DNA of 64,000 bases from Escarpia spicata. Its lineage: Eukaryota; Annelida; Polychaeta; Sabellida; Siboglinidae. Location of the stretch: NCBI GenBank assembly GCA_963995525.1, contig OZ023206.1:22114131-22178130 (forward strand). The letters run 5' to 3'. Numbering within the stretch: position 1 is the first letter of the stretch; every line of letters starts with the position of its first letter. The notes under the pieces are model-generated. The model was not told where the DNA came from, did no database searches, and saw only the letters and a list, made by a program, of their open reading frames with translations. The translations under genes and the position numbers were made by a program. Below, piece by piece: positions 1-11,549 of this stretch.

Positions 1-424
1 TGTTCACTTTTTCACAATACGTAGAAACGGATCAGAACCGAGCGTAATTTGTGTAAAATATATTCAACAGATGGCGCCACCAACATAAAAATATTAGTTT
101 ATTTACAAAAATCTGCCGTGATCCCCGCGTGGGGGGAATCTCCTGCTATATATGCTCTTGCCAACTTGGAAGGTGTGCAGTGGACATAGTGACCAACTAC
201 AGGCTTTATCCGTCTAGTCGGCGTAGTGGCTAGATTTACCAAATTCTCCTAGCATATCACTTTTGTGTATTGCCTGTTAAAGGGAGGATTTTCCGGTTTT
301 TTTTGTAAAATCATTTTACACAGTATAAATTATGTGTATTCTAACACAAATATGTTTCACCGAAGCAGAAACACAACTTTTGAATTCAACAGTTCAGTGT
401 TTTTAAAAATTGCTGTCGCTCATA

Positions 425-720
425 GCAGTGTAGGAGTGCGGCTAGTATAGTGGTCAGCACATCCGCCTGCCATGCCAGCGCTCCGAGTTCAAAACCCGGA
501 CCTGGCAGGCATGATATTTGGTGTAAAAACCTGGCTCTCAACATTGGGGACTGTGTATCCCTCGCGACTCGGAGTTCGTCTCAATTTGGCTTTATCCGTC
601 TACCAGGTAGTCAGCATAGTGGCTAGATTTGCCAAATTTGGCATGTAAAGGAACCACTGAGGACGACAAGCACCCTGGCAGTGACCACCCTCGGTGCCAG
701 CATATAAAGGTCGGTTTGGC
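425..720 (+). mobile_element. tRNA-Gly-like SINE, family 2
   Basis: The head 'ctagtatagtggtcag' (A box) with a 'cgcctgccatg' anticodon arm like tRNA-Gly(GCC) and 'gagttcaaaacccgg' (B box). The body ends near 'gccagcatataaaggtcgg'. A related tail piece is at about 187-245. Confidence 0.7.
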
Positions 721-2184
721 GATAATGTTCTGAAAAAGACTGTCTAGTTGAATGAGACCTCACAAGACCATTACATTGTAACCACTATAATACAGACTAG
801 TTGGTTAATAGAACATTGCCGAGCGGTGAAAACAACTAGAAACTAAAATCACTGCGAGTTTGGATAATAGCGGGAAAGGTCATGACCCGACATGGGCGGG
901 GCTTCCAGTGTTGGCTCACTGTCGTGTAGACAAACTGTTTCCTCATGAAACAGTTAAATTTCAACAACAAAAGTGAATCACTAAAACGTTTAGTCAGTCA
1001 GCGTGTGAACAGATGTGGTTTATACTGTTCGAGATGATTTTACAATGAAAACCATCTGAAAAACTCCCTTTTACGTACAATGTCTATTCCTCACTTGTTA
1101 ACATTTATTTGTAATATATTGTTCTTAATACAAGAATAAATACGTCAAATGTTTGCTGCCCATAAAATTGTGATTCATTAGTCTGAAATCGTGGTTGTAA
1201 TTTGAATGTTGCACCCATGGAATGTTCAAATTGTAGACAACTTTTTAATACTAAAATGCCAGTTTTGATAGTAATTGGCAGTTACTCCAGAGGCATGCGA
1301 CGGAACTTTAAAGGTATAAGTCAGTTACAGGAATAAGGAACAGACATACCTTTTATGTCCAGATCTCGATTGTACTTTGCAATGAAGGGTTCTGCTCTCA
1401 GGCAATTCTTGTGCTATATAACTTGTCATACTGTTTTTTTACAGCATTGCCACTGTTGTTTAGATGTGTAACTAACAATCGCACTACTTCAAAGTATTTT
1501 TATATTAGTAACTTTGATGCTATTTATAATGTGTTAAGAAATAAATGATGTATTGTTGCAATGTTTGTTTTGTGATTGTATCGTACCAATCAGTGCCAAA
1601 AATAGAGCCACTTGAATCAAGTGTTGTATATAACAAAGTAGTTGAAGGGCGTCAGAGCAAAACATGACAAACGTCAATTCGGTTGACATTTTGACTGCAA
1701 AAATTTAAGAACTTAAATGTACAAAAAAGGATTTTGACCCTTGCTATCAATCACGGATCTTGTCTTCTTAAGATGTTCCAATATCATGTACACCTTTTAT
1801 TTTACACTATGAGGATGTAGTGTAGAAGTGAGTTTTGTAGACTACAAACCAGTTATATCGTGGTTTGCTCTGAAACACTTCAGTTTTGATTTAAAGCTGC
1901 ATCCACAAGTGATCTAACCCATCAAGAATCTGGTTCTTTGATGTCCATATATATTTTTTTAGTGTGTGAGGAGTGTAAATAATATCCCCTGTTAGTTTGA
2001 TAAAATAGTGCATACATAAATGCATACATAGAATAAAGTGTGATAGTGTGATGCATTCATTTAAAGATTCCAATTCATGGTAATTAATTACACAATTTAA
2101 TTGCTTGATTGATAATTTTGACAAACATACATACATCAAAATGTTGCATGCAAAGACAATCAGCACAGTTAAAAGTAAAGGTAA
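721..2184. other. No gene seen
   Basis: AT-rich non-coding sequence; no frame with family resemblance. Confidence 0.6.
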
Positions 2185-2505
2185 GTTCCTAAACAGCACC
2201 GTATCCAGTCCTTGAGACTGCTCAAAGCACTTTACACTTTACTTCCTGGTAGACCTGTTCAGTCGAACACCATCTCGACTTCTCTGGGAAGTATTTAGCC
2301 ATGCTGCAATTAATGCATGAAGACTATTTGTACACAAATATCCACCACTGTGTACAGCCAGGTACTCATTTACATCGACTGTGTAAACTGGAGCAAGGTA
2401 GTGTGAACGACCTTAGCCAAGATTCGAGGGAGCAGGATTCAAACAAAGAACCTCTCGACCGAGAGTCCGACATTCTGCACCACCACGCACCACGTACAAA
2501 ATAGT
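2185..2505 (-). mobile_element. tRNA-derived SINE, family 1
   Basis: The head at the high-coordinate end, read on the minus strand, has the 'gactctcggtcgagag' anticodon-arm-like region followed by 'gattcaaa..cctg'-type B box. The body contains 'ccaggtactcattta' and 'aactggagcaa'. Same length and order as 57043-57350. Confidence 0.7.
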
Positions 2506-4202
2506 AGCATATTCAAGAGTGATCATAATGTATCAGAGTGGGAGAGTGGAATCGGGGAAATAATTTTCAGTAAACAGGTTTTGGGGGTCAGTCGACCTTC
2601 CCTGTTTGGAGATTTGGGTGTGGATCAATTTTTAGAGCACATTTTACCAATGTATGAGAGTGGACGGTCGGTTATATTCTAATGTAAATAGTTTTAGGGT
2701 GTGGGTATGATTTCTAATCTGGGTGTGTTCTTTGATTCCGCTGGCGCACCCTCCTGATAAATAATGACTGCTCCCTTATCGCTCAGGGAAGGGGCCTTTT
2801 TTGTTGTCCAATGTTATCAGAGATTCCGTAATGTGAAATAGGACTAAACCTGTTAATTTCCACACATTTATTCCAAATCGTACAAACAACAGGAGCCTGT
2901 TACAGGCTTGCCACCTTCTGATAATGTCACACACATGTAAACATAAAAATATACAAAGTCTAAGGGATCATCTCAGAACATCAAATCAGACAAAATTACT
3001 TTCGTTTGGGGGAGGGGTGTCAGAGACTGTTTCATCTGGCATCAAACATTTTAGGCATCAGACAAACACTGTTAATATATTGATATCATCACATCATTTT
3101 TACTAACTTTTATCTGAAGGGTGGGGATGGGTGCTGAGACCAGATGAAAGTAATTTTGTTTCAGAAGTCTGAGATGATCCCTAATCAGTTTATAAAGACA
3201 TCATCTATTAAACTTCAGATAGCATTTGCGGAACACATTTCACCAGTTTCAAACACCGGTACGTATAAAATAAACAGACCTAGCAAATTGGTTTAAGAAA
3301 TTGTATTTCCGACCACTCTCAGAAGTTGACCATTTAATCCCCAACACATTTAGTTTGCCCCTTAAAATACACAATGTTTGCATTACATGTATTTATCACC
3401 AATAGTATCCAATAATAAGCAACTATGTTTTTGATCAATTAAAAATTTCTGAATTGCCGAGTGTGATGTCCAATTTGGACTTTCAGATCCAAAATGCAAG
3501 TTTCTGGAATAATAGTGAGTATTAATGTTTGTATAATAATACATTTTTTGCACATACACACACACAACTGTATTTTATACAGGCCTACAGCTTTATAGGC
3601 AGGACACCGACAACATTTACATTTTAACTCATGTAATACAAAGCATGCACACACCCATCTTGTGGGTGGCACAGTCATGGACAGCAAAGTCAATTACTAG
3701 TTTGATTCAGCCGACTTCCCAACACAGCGTAGGATATCAGCCAGGAGTAGGGTACATTGTCATCACCCCCGGCTTGTGAAGATTACATCGGAGGTGCCAA
3801 GTTTACTGCTTTGGTGGTAGACCTCATGCTTTTTCAATTTTTGGGGGTAATTTCACGATCTACCACCGGACCAATATTTCATGGTACATTTTTTTTCCAG
3901 ATTTTAAATCGTCATAAACCAGTGAATGTCAAGGTTTAATAACATCGTTACTGCCTCTGAATTCAATTAGGCTGTCTAAGCAACATCTTAATTGAAAAAT
4001 GCATCAAAAATAAGTAAATATACCCTAAAATTGAACAATTATCCAGCCATGGAGCAGTTCGTTTTCTTGCAGGCACTCCCCCTCGTGACTGCAACGTGAG
4101 GCTCGTGGTGCCAGATCCTCCTCTACCATTATCATATTCATATCATGAAAACAGGTAGATCTACCTTTTTTGGCAATATAATTTGCCACCTGGTTATATG
4201 AA
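2506..4202. other. 3' flank of the MAVS-like gene, no other gene seen
   Basis: Non-coding. It may include the 3' UTR of the MAVS-like gene; an ATTAAA-type signal on the minus strand occurs near 3935, but I cannot show it is used. Confidence 0.5.
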
Positions 4203-7200
4203 TCAGCCCCGTTTCATCAAGAAGATAACAGCCGCAAGAGTAACAGCAGCAGCAGCCACCATGAACGACAACACAATGATGCTTTGGTTCTGTGCTGCAT
4301 CTCTCTCTTCTGAGTGGCCAGTATTGTCTTTGACAAGACCGACATCACAGTGGTCAGTATCGCTTTGGGCAAGACTGATGTCACTCTGGCTGTCTTGGAC
4401 ATCAGATGGACTCGGGTGGATACGACCGAGTTGACCAACATTGTGCAAGATGCTGTGGTCTCCAGACACATCTGATAAAACTGTGGAAGGTTGCATCTTC
4501 CATTGGTTATCTCCACTCGCAAGTGGTGTGTGCGTCAATGAACTGTCCAGTCCACTTCGATGGTCAAGCCTCTCTCCAGCCATAGTTGGAAAAACACTGC
4601 CCACATCACTATCAATGCCACAGCATCGGTCCTCGTTGTCTATCAGATCACTCCTTCTGTTGCCTTCTGTTAGGCTGGACACATTATCTGTTTCAACACT
4701 ATTACACGTGCGTGGCTTCATAAGCTCTGTCTCGTCACCACTGCTTCCGTCGTCATCGCTTGACTGCCCATGAGATTCAAGATCCCCTTCTTCCTGTCTT
4801 GACGTCATAGACACCTCCACTGGTAGGTTTTCTCGTACGCTCACCAGCGAAGGTTCTGGGGTCGTTTCAATGCGAGCCTTCTGTTCGGTATCGGCGCAGT
4901 CTGAGGGTTCCACAGAGGCAAACGGCAATAGGTCTGCCTCACATCTCACAGCAGTATGTCCTTGTTCGATATCAACATCAGGTAGTCCTGATTTTACATC
5001 ATGCCGCATATCAGGTAGTCCTGATCTTCCGTCAGGACTTACGTGAGGTTGTCCTGATCTTCCGTCAGGACTTACGTGAGGTTGTCCTGATCTTCCATCA
5101 GGACTTATGTGAGGTTGTCCTGATCTTCTGTCAGGACTCATGTCAAGTTGTCCTGACCTTCCATTCAGACTATCAATTTGTCCTGATCTTCTAGCAGGAT
5201 TTCTATCAAGTTGTCCCGATATTCCATTAGGATTTATGTCACCTTGTCCTGATCTTTCACCAGGACTAACATCAAGTTGTCCTGACCTTGTACTAGGACT
5301 CACGACAGGTTGTCCTGAACTCCCGAAAGTACCAAATTCACTGAAACTGGCACTGGCATCAGCAGGGAGGGAACTGTCACTTGTGTCCAGGCTCGACATG
5401 TCATCGTCGGTCAGACTGTCACCTGACTTGGAGACAGACATGTGACAGTGGTGGCCTAACTGTACATTACAGTTTGTTATCATGATTGTGTCACCTTGAC
5501 CTCTTTCTGCTGAGGTCGTAGGTGGCATGTCTCCTTGACCTCTCTCTGTCTGTGACCTATCGGGTTGTCTGCCGCATGCAATATCGAGGGCTAGAACAAG
5601 ACCAGAAGCCAGCATTAGCGCATTGCTTACACAATGACTTGTATCGTCCCAACAAACCATCAATTATCACCACTACGGTATGTTGTTTTTAAACTTGTTC
5701 GCAGTGGCGACATCTGCAGAGTTGTTCACAAGACATCAGTAAATAACTATTGTGTTTTTCTTAAGTACAACATCAAAAGATAGCATATTGCAAAATAAAT
5801 AAATCATTATGTTTTTTAAATATGTCACCAATTGGTAGATCAGAGGCCACTGATCAAAGGAAGCGAATAAACATAGAAAGAGAGGACGGCACCTGGGAGG
5901 AGATACTCTTACAATGTTACAGAGTATTGATATACAGATTGACATACAGTATTAATATACAGACTGGCATATAGTATTAATATACAGACTGGCATACAGT
6001 GATAATGTAAAGACTGGACCTGTGCGCCTGGGAGGAGATACTCTTACAATGCTATAAAGTTAGCATATTGATATATCAACCGACATATGCATGTCACTGT
6101 TACACAATAACTATCGAGATTAATTATGCGCATTAATACAAAAATGCCGAAAGTGCCACTGGGCTGAACCTGTGAAAGACGCAGTTCAACTTAAGTTTGA
6201 TAATGATAATGCAGTGAATATGGAAGGCACAACACTACTGAATGCAACTCGACACAATAACCCAGAATGTGCTCCTGGAGTGAAAATAGGCATACAGTGG
6301 GGACATCTAGTGACCAATTTCGAAGATATGTTTGTTTTGGAATGCAGTACTTTCAGTGTTATTGCACTGGTGCGCAATTATAAACGTAGGCATTACCACA
6401 GCTAATCACTGTTTATGTAGCGATCACCCAATGTATAGCAGTCAGCTGTTTAGGTGATTCTAACAAAAGTATGCCACTGTTGTATTGAACTGAATGTGCA
6501 CGTGTGTCTATAGACTGGGATACGCTGGCACTGTGCGCCCGACTCGACCAGTCTAGACCAGACTCCCTGCAAGTGCAGTGTGTCCACTACACTAACCGTC
6601 ACCAACTGCGCTATACTCTAAGCTGGCATTATGTCATAACCACGTAAACTTGAAAACATTCGACTACATCAGAACTAGTCAGGGTCAGTCCAGATGATGT
6701 ATTCAAAAGATTTCAAGTTTTCATGCCAGCTTCGAATATAGCATAGTCGGTGTAGCGGACACAATAAGTCAGAGGGAATCTGGTCTGATTTCATGAAAAG
6801 TGCCCTGTTAACCTGGCCTTAATTAATTTCCATTGCAGTTTTAAAGTAACTAATAAATTTGCTTTACCTTCCACCATTTTATCAGCCAACTCTTTAAGCC
6901 CCACTTCTTGGAGCGCATCGATAAACTCTTTCGTCTTTCCTTTGCGTAACAGACATTCCTTCAGTTTCTGCACAGCATTTTGTTCCCCGTCATTCCTTTG
7001 CACGCATTTAATCTCTTGCTACAACATGCATGAAAGTATCTCTCTTATACATCTGCACAGATTCTTAGCTTAATCAAAGCAGCGTATTCATTTTGTCAAA
7101 ACAAAATACTGCAAAAAGTATCCATAGTGGACACTAACTGGGCTGCAATATAAGGTCCATTACGGCTACATTACTGCTGTGGATTGGTTGTGGACACTAC

Positions 7201-9216
7201 AAACTTCAGTGGAACCTCAGTATTAAATTTAAGGTTACCCTTAGGATTGTGCAAAAGTGACCTGATTAGTAAGGTGACCATACTAGCAACACTATTTTCC
7301 TATACTTTGTTGTTTATGGAACAAATTTGGGAGTATCCTGGTGTGACCTTAATTGCAAGGTGGCTGTATTACCGGGGTGACTGTAAAGCGAGCTTTCAAA
7401 AGTGTCCCTTTTCGTTACGGAAAAGTGTCCGCTATGGCAGATTTCACTGTATTCAATTTTGCCAATCAGGAAATATTCATGGTTTCAAGCATAACAAAAT
7501 ATTCCTTTGTCAATTTGTCGGAAAAACATCCTAGCAAGGCAACTATGAAACGTGACGTAGATTGGCACTCTCCTAAAATTTATGTTGTTTTTTGCTTGAT
7601 TTAATTTGTGAAAATAAATTACTAATTGACAGGCTGACATTTAAGACAATAACAAGTCTGACAATGGATTCACATATATATATCACTAGAGTATTCTTTC
7701 AAGACTCATAGTAAAACCAACATTTCCAGGACTACATAATTAATTTACACAGTAATTAGGCATTGATAATGTGTTTTATATATCCTGATAGAAACCTTCT
7801 CAAAGGTGCTGGCTAGGTAACATATTAGTCGAAGAGCCAGCGGTCATTAATTTGCTTGAAATTTCCACGTGTCTGGTGGGTATTTCTGAATAGCCATACA
7901 CTTGGGCTGTTCAAAACAATGTGTCTTAAGGTTCCCAAGTGGTGGACTGACGTGCTAGGGGGTGATGAATGTCCTTAGCTGTGAATAATAAAAGATGGCG
8001 GTAGGGGTAAATAGTAGTCCATTTGATCCACACAAATATCCCAAACTATAGCAACTTGGTATCGTTGGAAAGATATTTGGAAAATTGGATACTCTTTCCA
8101 ACAATGTCGTAATTAATGTGTAATTATGGTGTAGTGACATCATATGTGGACTATGCTATCAATTACTGTACATTTTAGTTCGTAGTTCACGTAGGTGAAA
8201 CCCTCTAACCTAGAGAATTTCTGCAAAAATGTTTTTAAAGACTTTCAGACAGAAAAATCCATTTCCTTAAGCAAAAGTGTGTCTGATCAGTTAGTAAATG
8301 ATAGCTGATTTCACGTAACGTGAGTCACTTTACCAATACTCATTGATCATGTCGACATATGCGACAATATGTAGCGACATCGACCATCGTCCGTGACCTT
8401 GGTGTTGCAATCGATGCTGATTTATCGATGGCGACGCAGGTTGCAAATGTATGTTGAAGTGCTTACTACCATCTCTCGAGAATTGCTCATGTACAAGAGG
8501 CAATGACAACCAGTGTCTGCAAATGTCTTGTCCATGCACTTGTGACATCCAGAATTGATTATGGAAATGCGATGCTGTTTGGTATACCTGACCGTCTGCT
8601 GCACCGTCTAAAGAGAGTCCAACGGTCAACCGCTCGTGTTGTGATGCAACTTCGACGAGGTGACCGGCGATCTATCACTGCGGTCCTACAACAGCTACAC
8701 TGGCTCCCAGTGAGAAAGCGCATCGAGTACAAGTTACTCATGGTTGTACACACGGCACTGTATGCAGGCACGCCAGTGTATCTCGCGTCACTGCTACATC
8801 GTTACGCACCATGCAAGACCCTACGTTCTGGCGGTGGTCTGCTTCTGGATGTTCCACGCGTGACCCTAGAACGTTATGGTCGCCGGGCGTTTGCATGTGC
8901 TGGGCCGACATTGTGGAACTCTCTGCCTCTGGAACTACGCGCGATTGAGAACACTAGATAGTTTGGAAAATTATTGAAGACATTTCTGTTCTCAAACTAA
9001 TATAATCAGACATCATTTAATCTTTGCATTATTCATGCATATAGTTTTAATACATTTTTAGTCTTATTTATCTCAGAATCACATTTTAGTATCTAATCAA
9101 ATTATTTAATGTAAATTAGGCTTTTTATTTTTTTTCTCAGTAGGTTCAGCTGTTCAGCACTTTTGCTAATCGTTTATTTTACCATTGCATTTACCCATAA
9201 TTTTACTATACTTAGG

Positions 9217-9251
<35 letters not shown>

Positions 9252-10076
9252 ACAGTATATACTAGGATATTGTTTGCTAATTTAATTTATTTTCTTATTT
9301 ATTCGCTTAAATGTGTTTTTATGCTTCTTAGATGATTGGCAATTTGTAAACACCCGTGAACGGGGGTCATTAGTCCCGGATTTGATGGTGTATAAATAAA
9401 GTTTATTATTATTATTATTATTATTTATTATTATTACGGTAACACGAGTCATGCTGATTATGTAATATTTGTGTATATTGTTGATAAAATTTCAATTTAT
9501 TAATTGTGTTTTTAAATGCTTTTTATTTGTGATTCATTCAAGGGTATTCATTGGTTTCTGTCATTTATACTTTGAGGAGAAATTTGATATGAATAAAGGT
9601 AGGTTTCTGTGTTTTCCTTTTGCCGTAATGTGAGTCATGCTATAATTAGATACAATTAAAACCATATTATGTAAATAAATTATCGTTTGTCGATATCATT
9701 TAATACACTATGCCAATAGGTTTCTACCTACAGATGATGGATTTTGAAATGCATTATTATAGCACATATGCCAAAATATAGTTTCTGAAATGGGCAAAAC
9801 TGTAACGCGAGTCACGGTGGAAATGCCCAATGAGTTAAATCCAGTTAATAAATGAAATGTTTATTACAACAACATTGACAACTACCCATTAACACATATT
9901 GTTAGTGTAGCATACAAAAACTGTAAGTGTTACAAACGTACTTGATCTGAAGTTGAAAGGCTGGGTAGATATGTCAGTATCTCCATTGGGTTAATCTTTT
10001 TAACAATGGTTGGGTAGTACTTGTACAATACTTTATTAAATCCGGTCTCAAAGTCCCATGTTCTCCAATCGTCCAT
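4203..10076 (-). CDS. MAVS-like tail-anchored CARD adaptor, 3 exons, 557 aa
   Basis: Exons on the minus strand are 10076-9942 (45 codons), 7018-6868 (151 nt) and 5590-4203; the sum, 1674 nt, is in frame. Splice sites are CAA|GTACGT, ttgtag|CAAGAG, GAAG|GTAAAG and tgttctag|CCCTCG. Residues 1-95 form a CARD: the segment MEILTYLPSLSTSDQ is strikingly like MAVS, followed by [15 protein letters not shown] and DALQEVGLKELADKM. Residues 96-186 are a Ser/Asp-rich linker with two ERGQGD motifs, 187-306 an 11-residue repeat array, and 307-531 a low-complexity acidic region. Residues 532-553 are a hydrophobic helix ending FLMKRG. N-terminal CARD, long disordered middle, C-terminal anchor and overall length all match MAVS (human 540 aa), the mitochondrial relay of RIG-I-like receptors. 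I saw no canonical pLxIS motif. An L2-like LINE fragment sits in intron 1. Confidence 0.85.
4959..5318 (-). repeat. 33-bp coding minisatellite (11-residue SGQ repeats) in the MAVS-like linker
   Basis: About eleven tandem units of 33 bp encode residues 187-306 of the MAVS-like protein. The unit consensus is SGQ-x-[DH]-[IVM]-SPDGR, with nearly identical central units (SGQPHVSPDGR twice in a row) and degenerate outer ones. The array stays in frame throughout, so length changes alter the linker by whole 11-residue steps. The duplicate gene at 58944-61370 lost this part: its exon 3 leaves the paralogous sequence just before the array begins. Confidence 0.9.
5828..5925 (+). repeat. Short dispersed repeat, copy 1
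   Basis: Begins 'accaattggtagatcagagg', continues to 'gaggagatactcttacaatg'. Also at 59533-59630, and reversed at about 53020-53115. Confidence 0.65.
8345..9437 (+). mobile_element. 5'-truncated LINE (L2/CR1-like), ORF2 C-terminus
   Basis: The frame at 8503-8960 reads LVHALVTSRIDYGNAMLFG, VQRSTARVV, LHWLPVRKRIEYKLL and TLWNSLPLELRAI, the standard C-terminus of this LINE group. Upstream frames carry the preceding RT end (VRDLGVAIDADLS) with a stop. The 3' end is AATAAAG followed by (TTA)n at about 9400-9437. It sits in intron 1 of the MAVS-like gene, opposite to its transcription. Confidence 0.8.
9216..9247. repeat. (TA)n microsatellite
   Basis: About 15 TA units, inside the 3' part of the L2-like LINE. 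Confidence 0.9.
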
Positions 10077-10254
10077 TCCGAGTCACGCTTTCAGGATCGC
10101 GTCGGAAATAATGTCTGCAACACAAATTGTATTAATTTACAGGCAAATGTTAGGGGTCGTCCATAAAGTATGTCACGTTAAATTTTGTAGAGTAGAGGGA
10201 TCTAACCCGGTGTACACTAAGCCGCATCGGGTCCTCTGTGCTCTGTGACCAAAA

Positions 10255-10575
10255 GTCGAGCAAGAGTTAGACAGGCTTGAAAAAGCAGGGGTGATTTCAC
10301 CAGTTACAAGTAGTGACTGGGCAACAGGTGTGGTGGTTATGCCCAAGAAGAATGGTGCTATTAGACTGTGTGGCAATTATAAGACGACAGTTAACCAGTT
10401 ACAAGTAGTGACTGGGCAACAGGTGTGGTGGTTATGCCCAAGAAGAATGGTGCTATTAGACTGTGTGGCAATTATAAAACGACAGTTAACCCTCAGTTGA
10501 AAACTGCTTCCCCGCCGAATATCCACATTGACGATATTCTGGCAGATTTGGCTGGTGGAGCAAAATTCTCAAAAC
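10255..10575 (+). mobile_element. Ty3/gypsy RT fragment with internal duplication
   Basis: Encodes [31 protein letters not shown] and FSKLD. It contains a direct 95-bp tandem duplication (10299-10393 and 10394-10488), which shifts the frame. It is a short relic just upstream of the MAVS-like gene. Confidence 0.75.
10299..10488. repeat. 95-bp tandem duplication in the gypsy fragment
   Basis: Two nearly identical units starting 'accagttacaagtagtgac'. The similarity indicates a recent event, or an assembly slip. Confidence 0.85.
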
Positions 10576-11549
10576 TTGACTGACAGTGTTCTACCCAGGT
10601 TCTCAAAAGGGCAGGGTGCCATTTCAGAAAAGGGCATATAGGATGCGGTGAGCAATAGCTGAAAAGGCACGTGCGACGCGTGACTAAATAGTTAACATGA
10701 CCCATATTTAACAGTGTTTTTCCCAGGTTTTCAAAAGCCATTTTAGTAAAGGGTACATAGAGCGTGGTAAGCAGTGGTTAAAATGGCACTTGTGACATGC
10801 GACTAAATTAAATAGTTAACAAGACATAGTAGTAGTGTACAGCTTGTAGTTTAATATCATACTACTTACATATAGTATATTATGTACACAGTGTGTATAT
10901 TTATGCAAGCGCCCCGATGTCGACTACGTATCCCAATCGCGCCACGCGGTCATTTCGATTGTTCAAGTATAATGTGGTATGGCAATACACATTCAGTGTA
11001 GGACTATGTTTCACTCACGGGAAAACAGTTCCACTTGAGATCTAAATGTCTCAAGAGAGGTGCAGTATAAGGTTTGTGGGAGAGCCTTTAAATGCAGGTC
11101 TATAAAATAATGCATCCCCAAAACATTATGGGCCTGATTTGGTTGTAGTCTGATTCTGAAGTTCCACGTGGATAGCAGTTCCGTGCTATCATATAAAGCT
11201 GTGAATATAATAACATATAATGTTTGCACTTCAAGCGAATGAAGGCAAAGTGTCGAAACCAGTGAGAGTGCGGCACGGCAAGATGTCAAATCCGGAAAGA
11301 AACACTCTTCCACATCTAAAGGGTTTATTCAGTTTGACTAGCCACATGAAGACAGGTGATTGCAGCTATCGGAAGAAACAAGAACAACGTACATTTCTCT
11401 TTAGAGCCGACCAACATTATGCAAAATATAATGAGGCATGAAAAGTGTTTATTCATAAGTTCACCAAACATCCATCAATTCATATTTTGAAACCAATGCA
11501 GTGCACATTAAAATATAACACATACATTATAAATTGACAAACAAATTAA

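Larger units (their letters stand above)
5390..10190. repeat. Segmental duplication, copy A (exons 1-3, introns and 5' flank of the MAVS-like gene)
   Basis: This block is similar to 59010-61470 over coding and non-coding parts. Examples: intron sequence near 5828-5920 matches 59533-59625, intron 2 sequence near 6170-6380 matches about 59745-60040, and the 5' flank from 10077 to about 10190 matches 61371 to about 61470. Copy A is longer because intron 1 received a LINE insertion. Intron matches show a DNA-level duplication rather than retroposition. Confidence 0.8.

Noticed and set aside
4441..5445. Plus-strand frames with CPDL repeats
   Set aside because: Antisense of the 33-bp repeat array and acidic linker in exon 3 of the MAVS-like gene.
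4203..5590. pLxIS-type IRF-docking motif in the MAVS-like tail
   Set aside because: The nearest matches (QPHISP, SDISLA) lack the Leu at the required spacing.
6172..6405. Plus-strand frame of 77 codons
   Set aside because: Lies in intron 2 of the MAVS-like gene; the duplicated copy does not keep the frame open.
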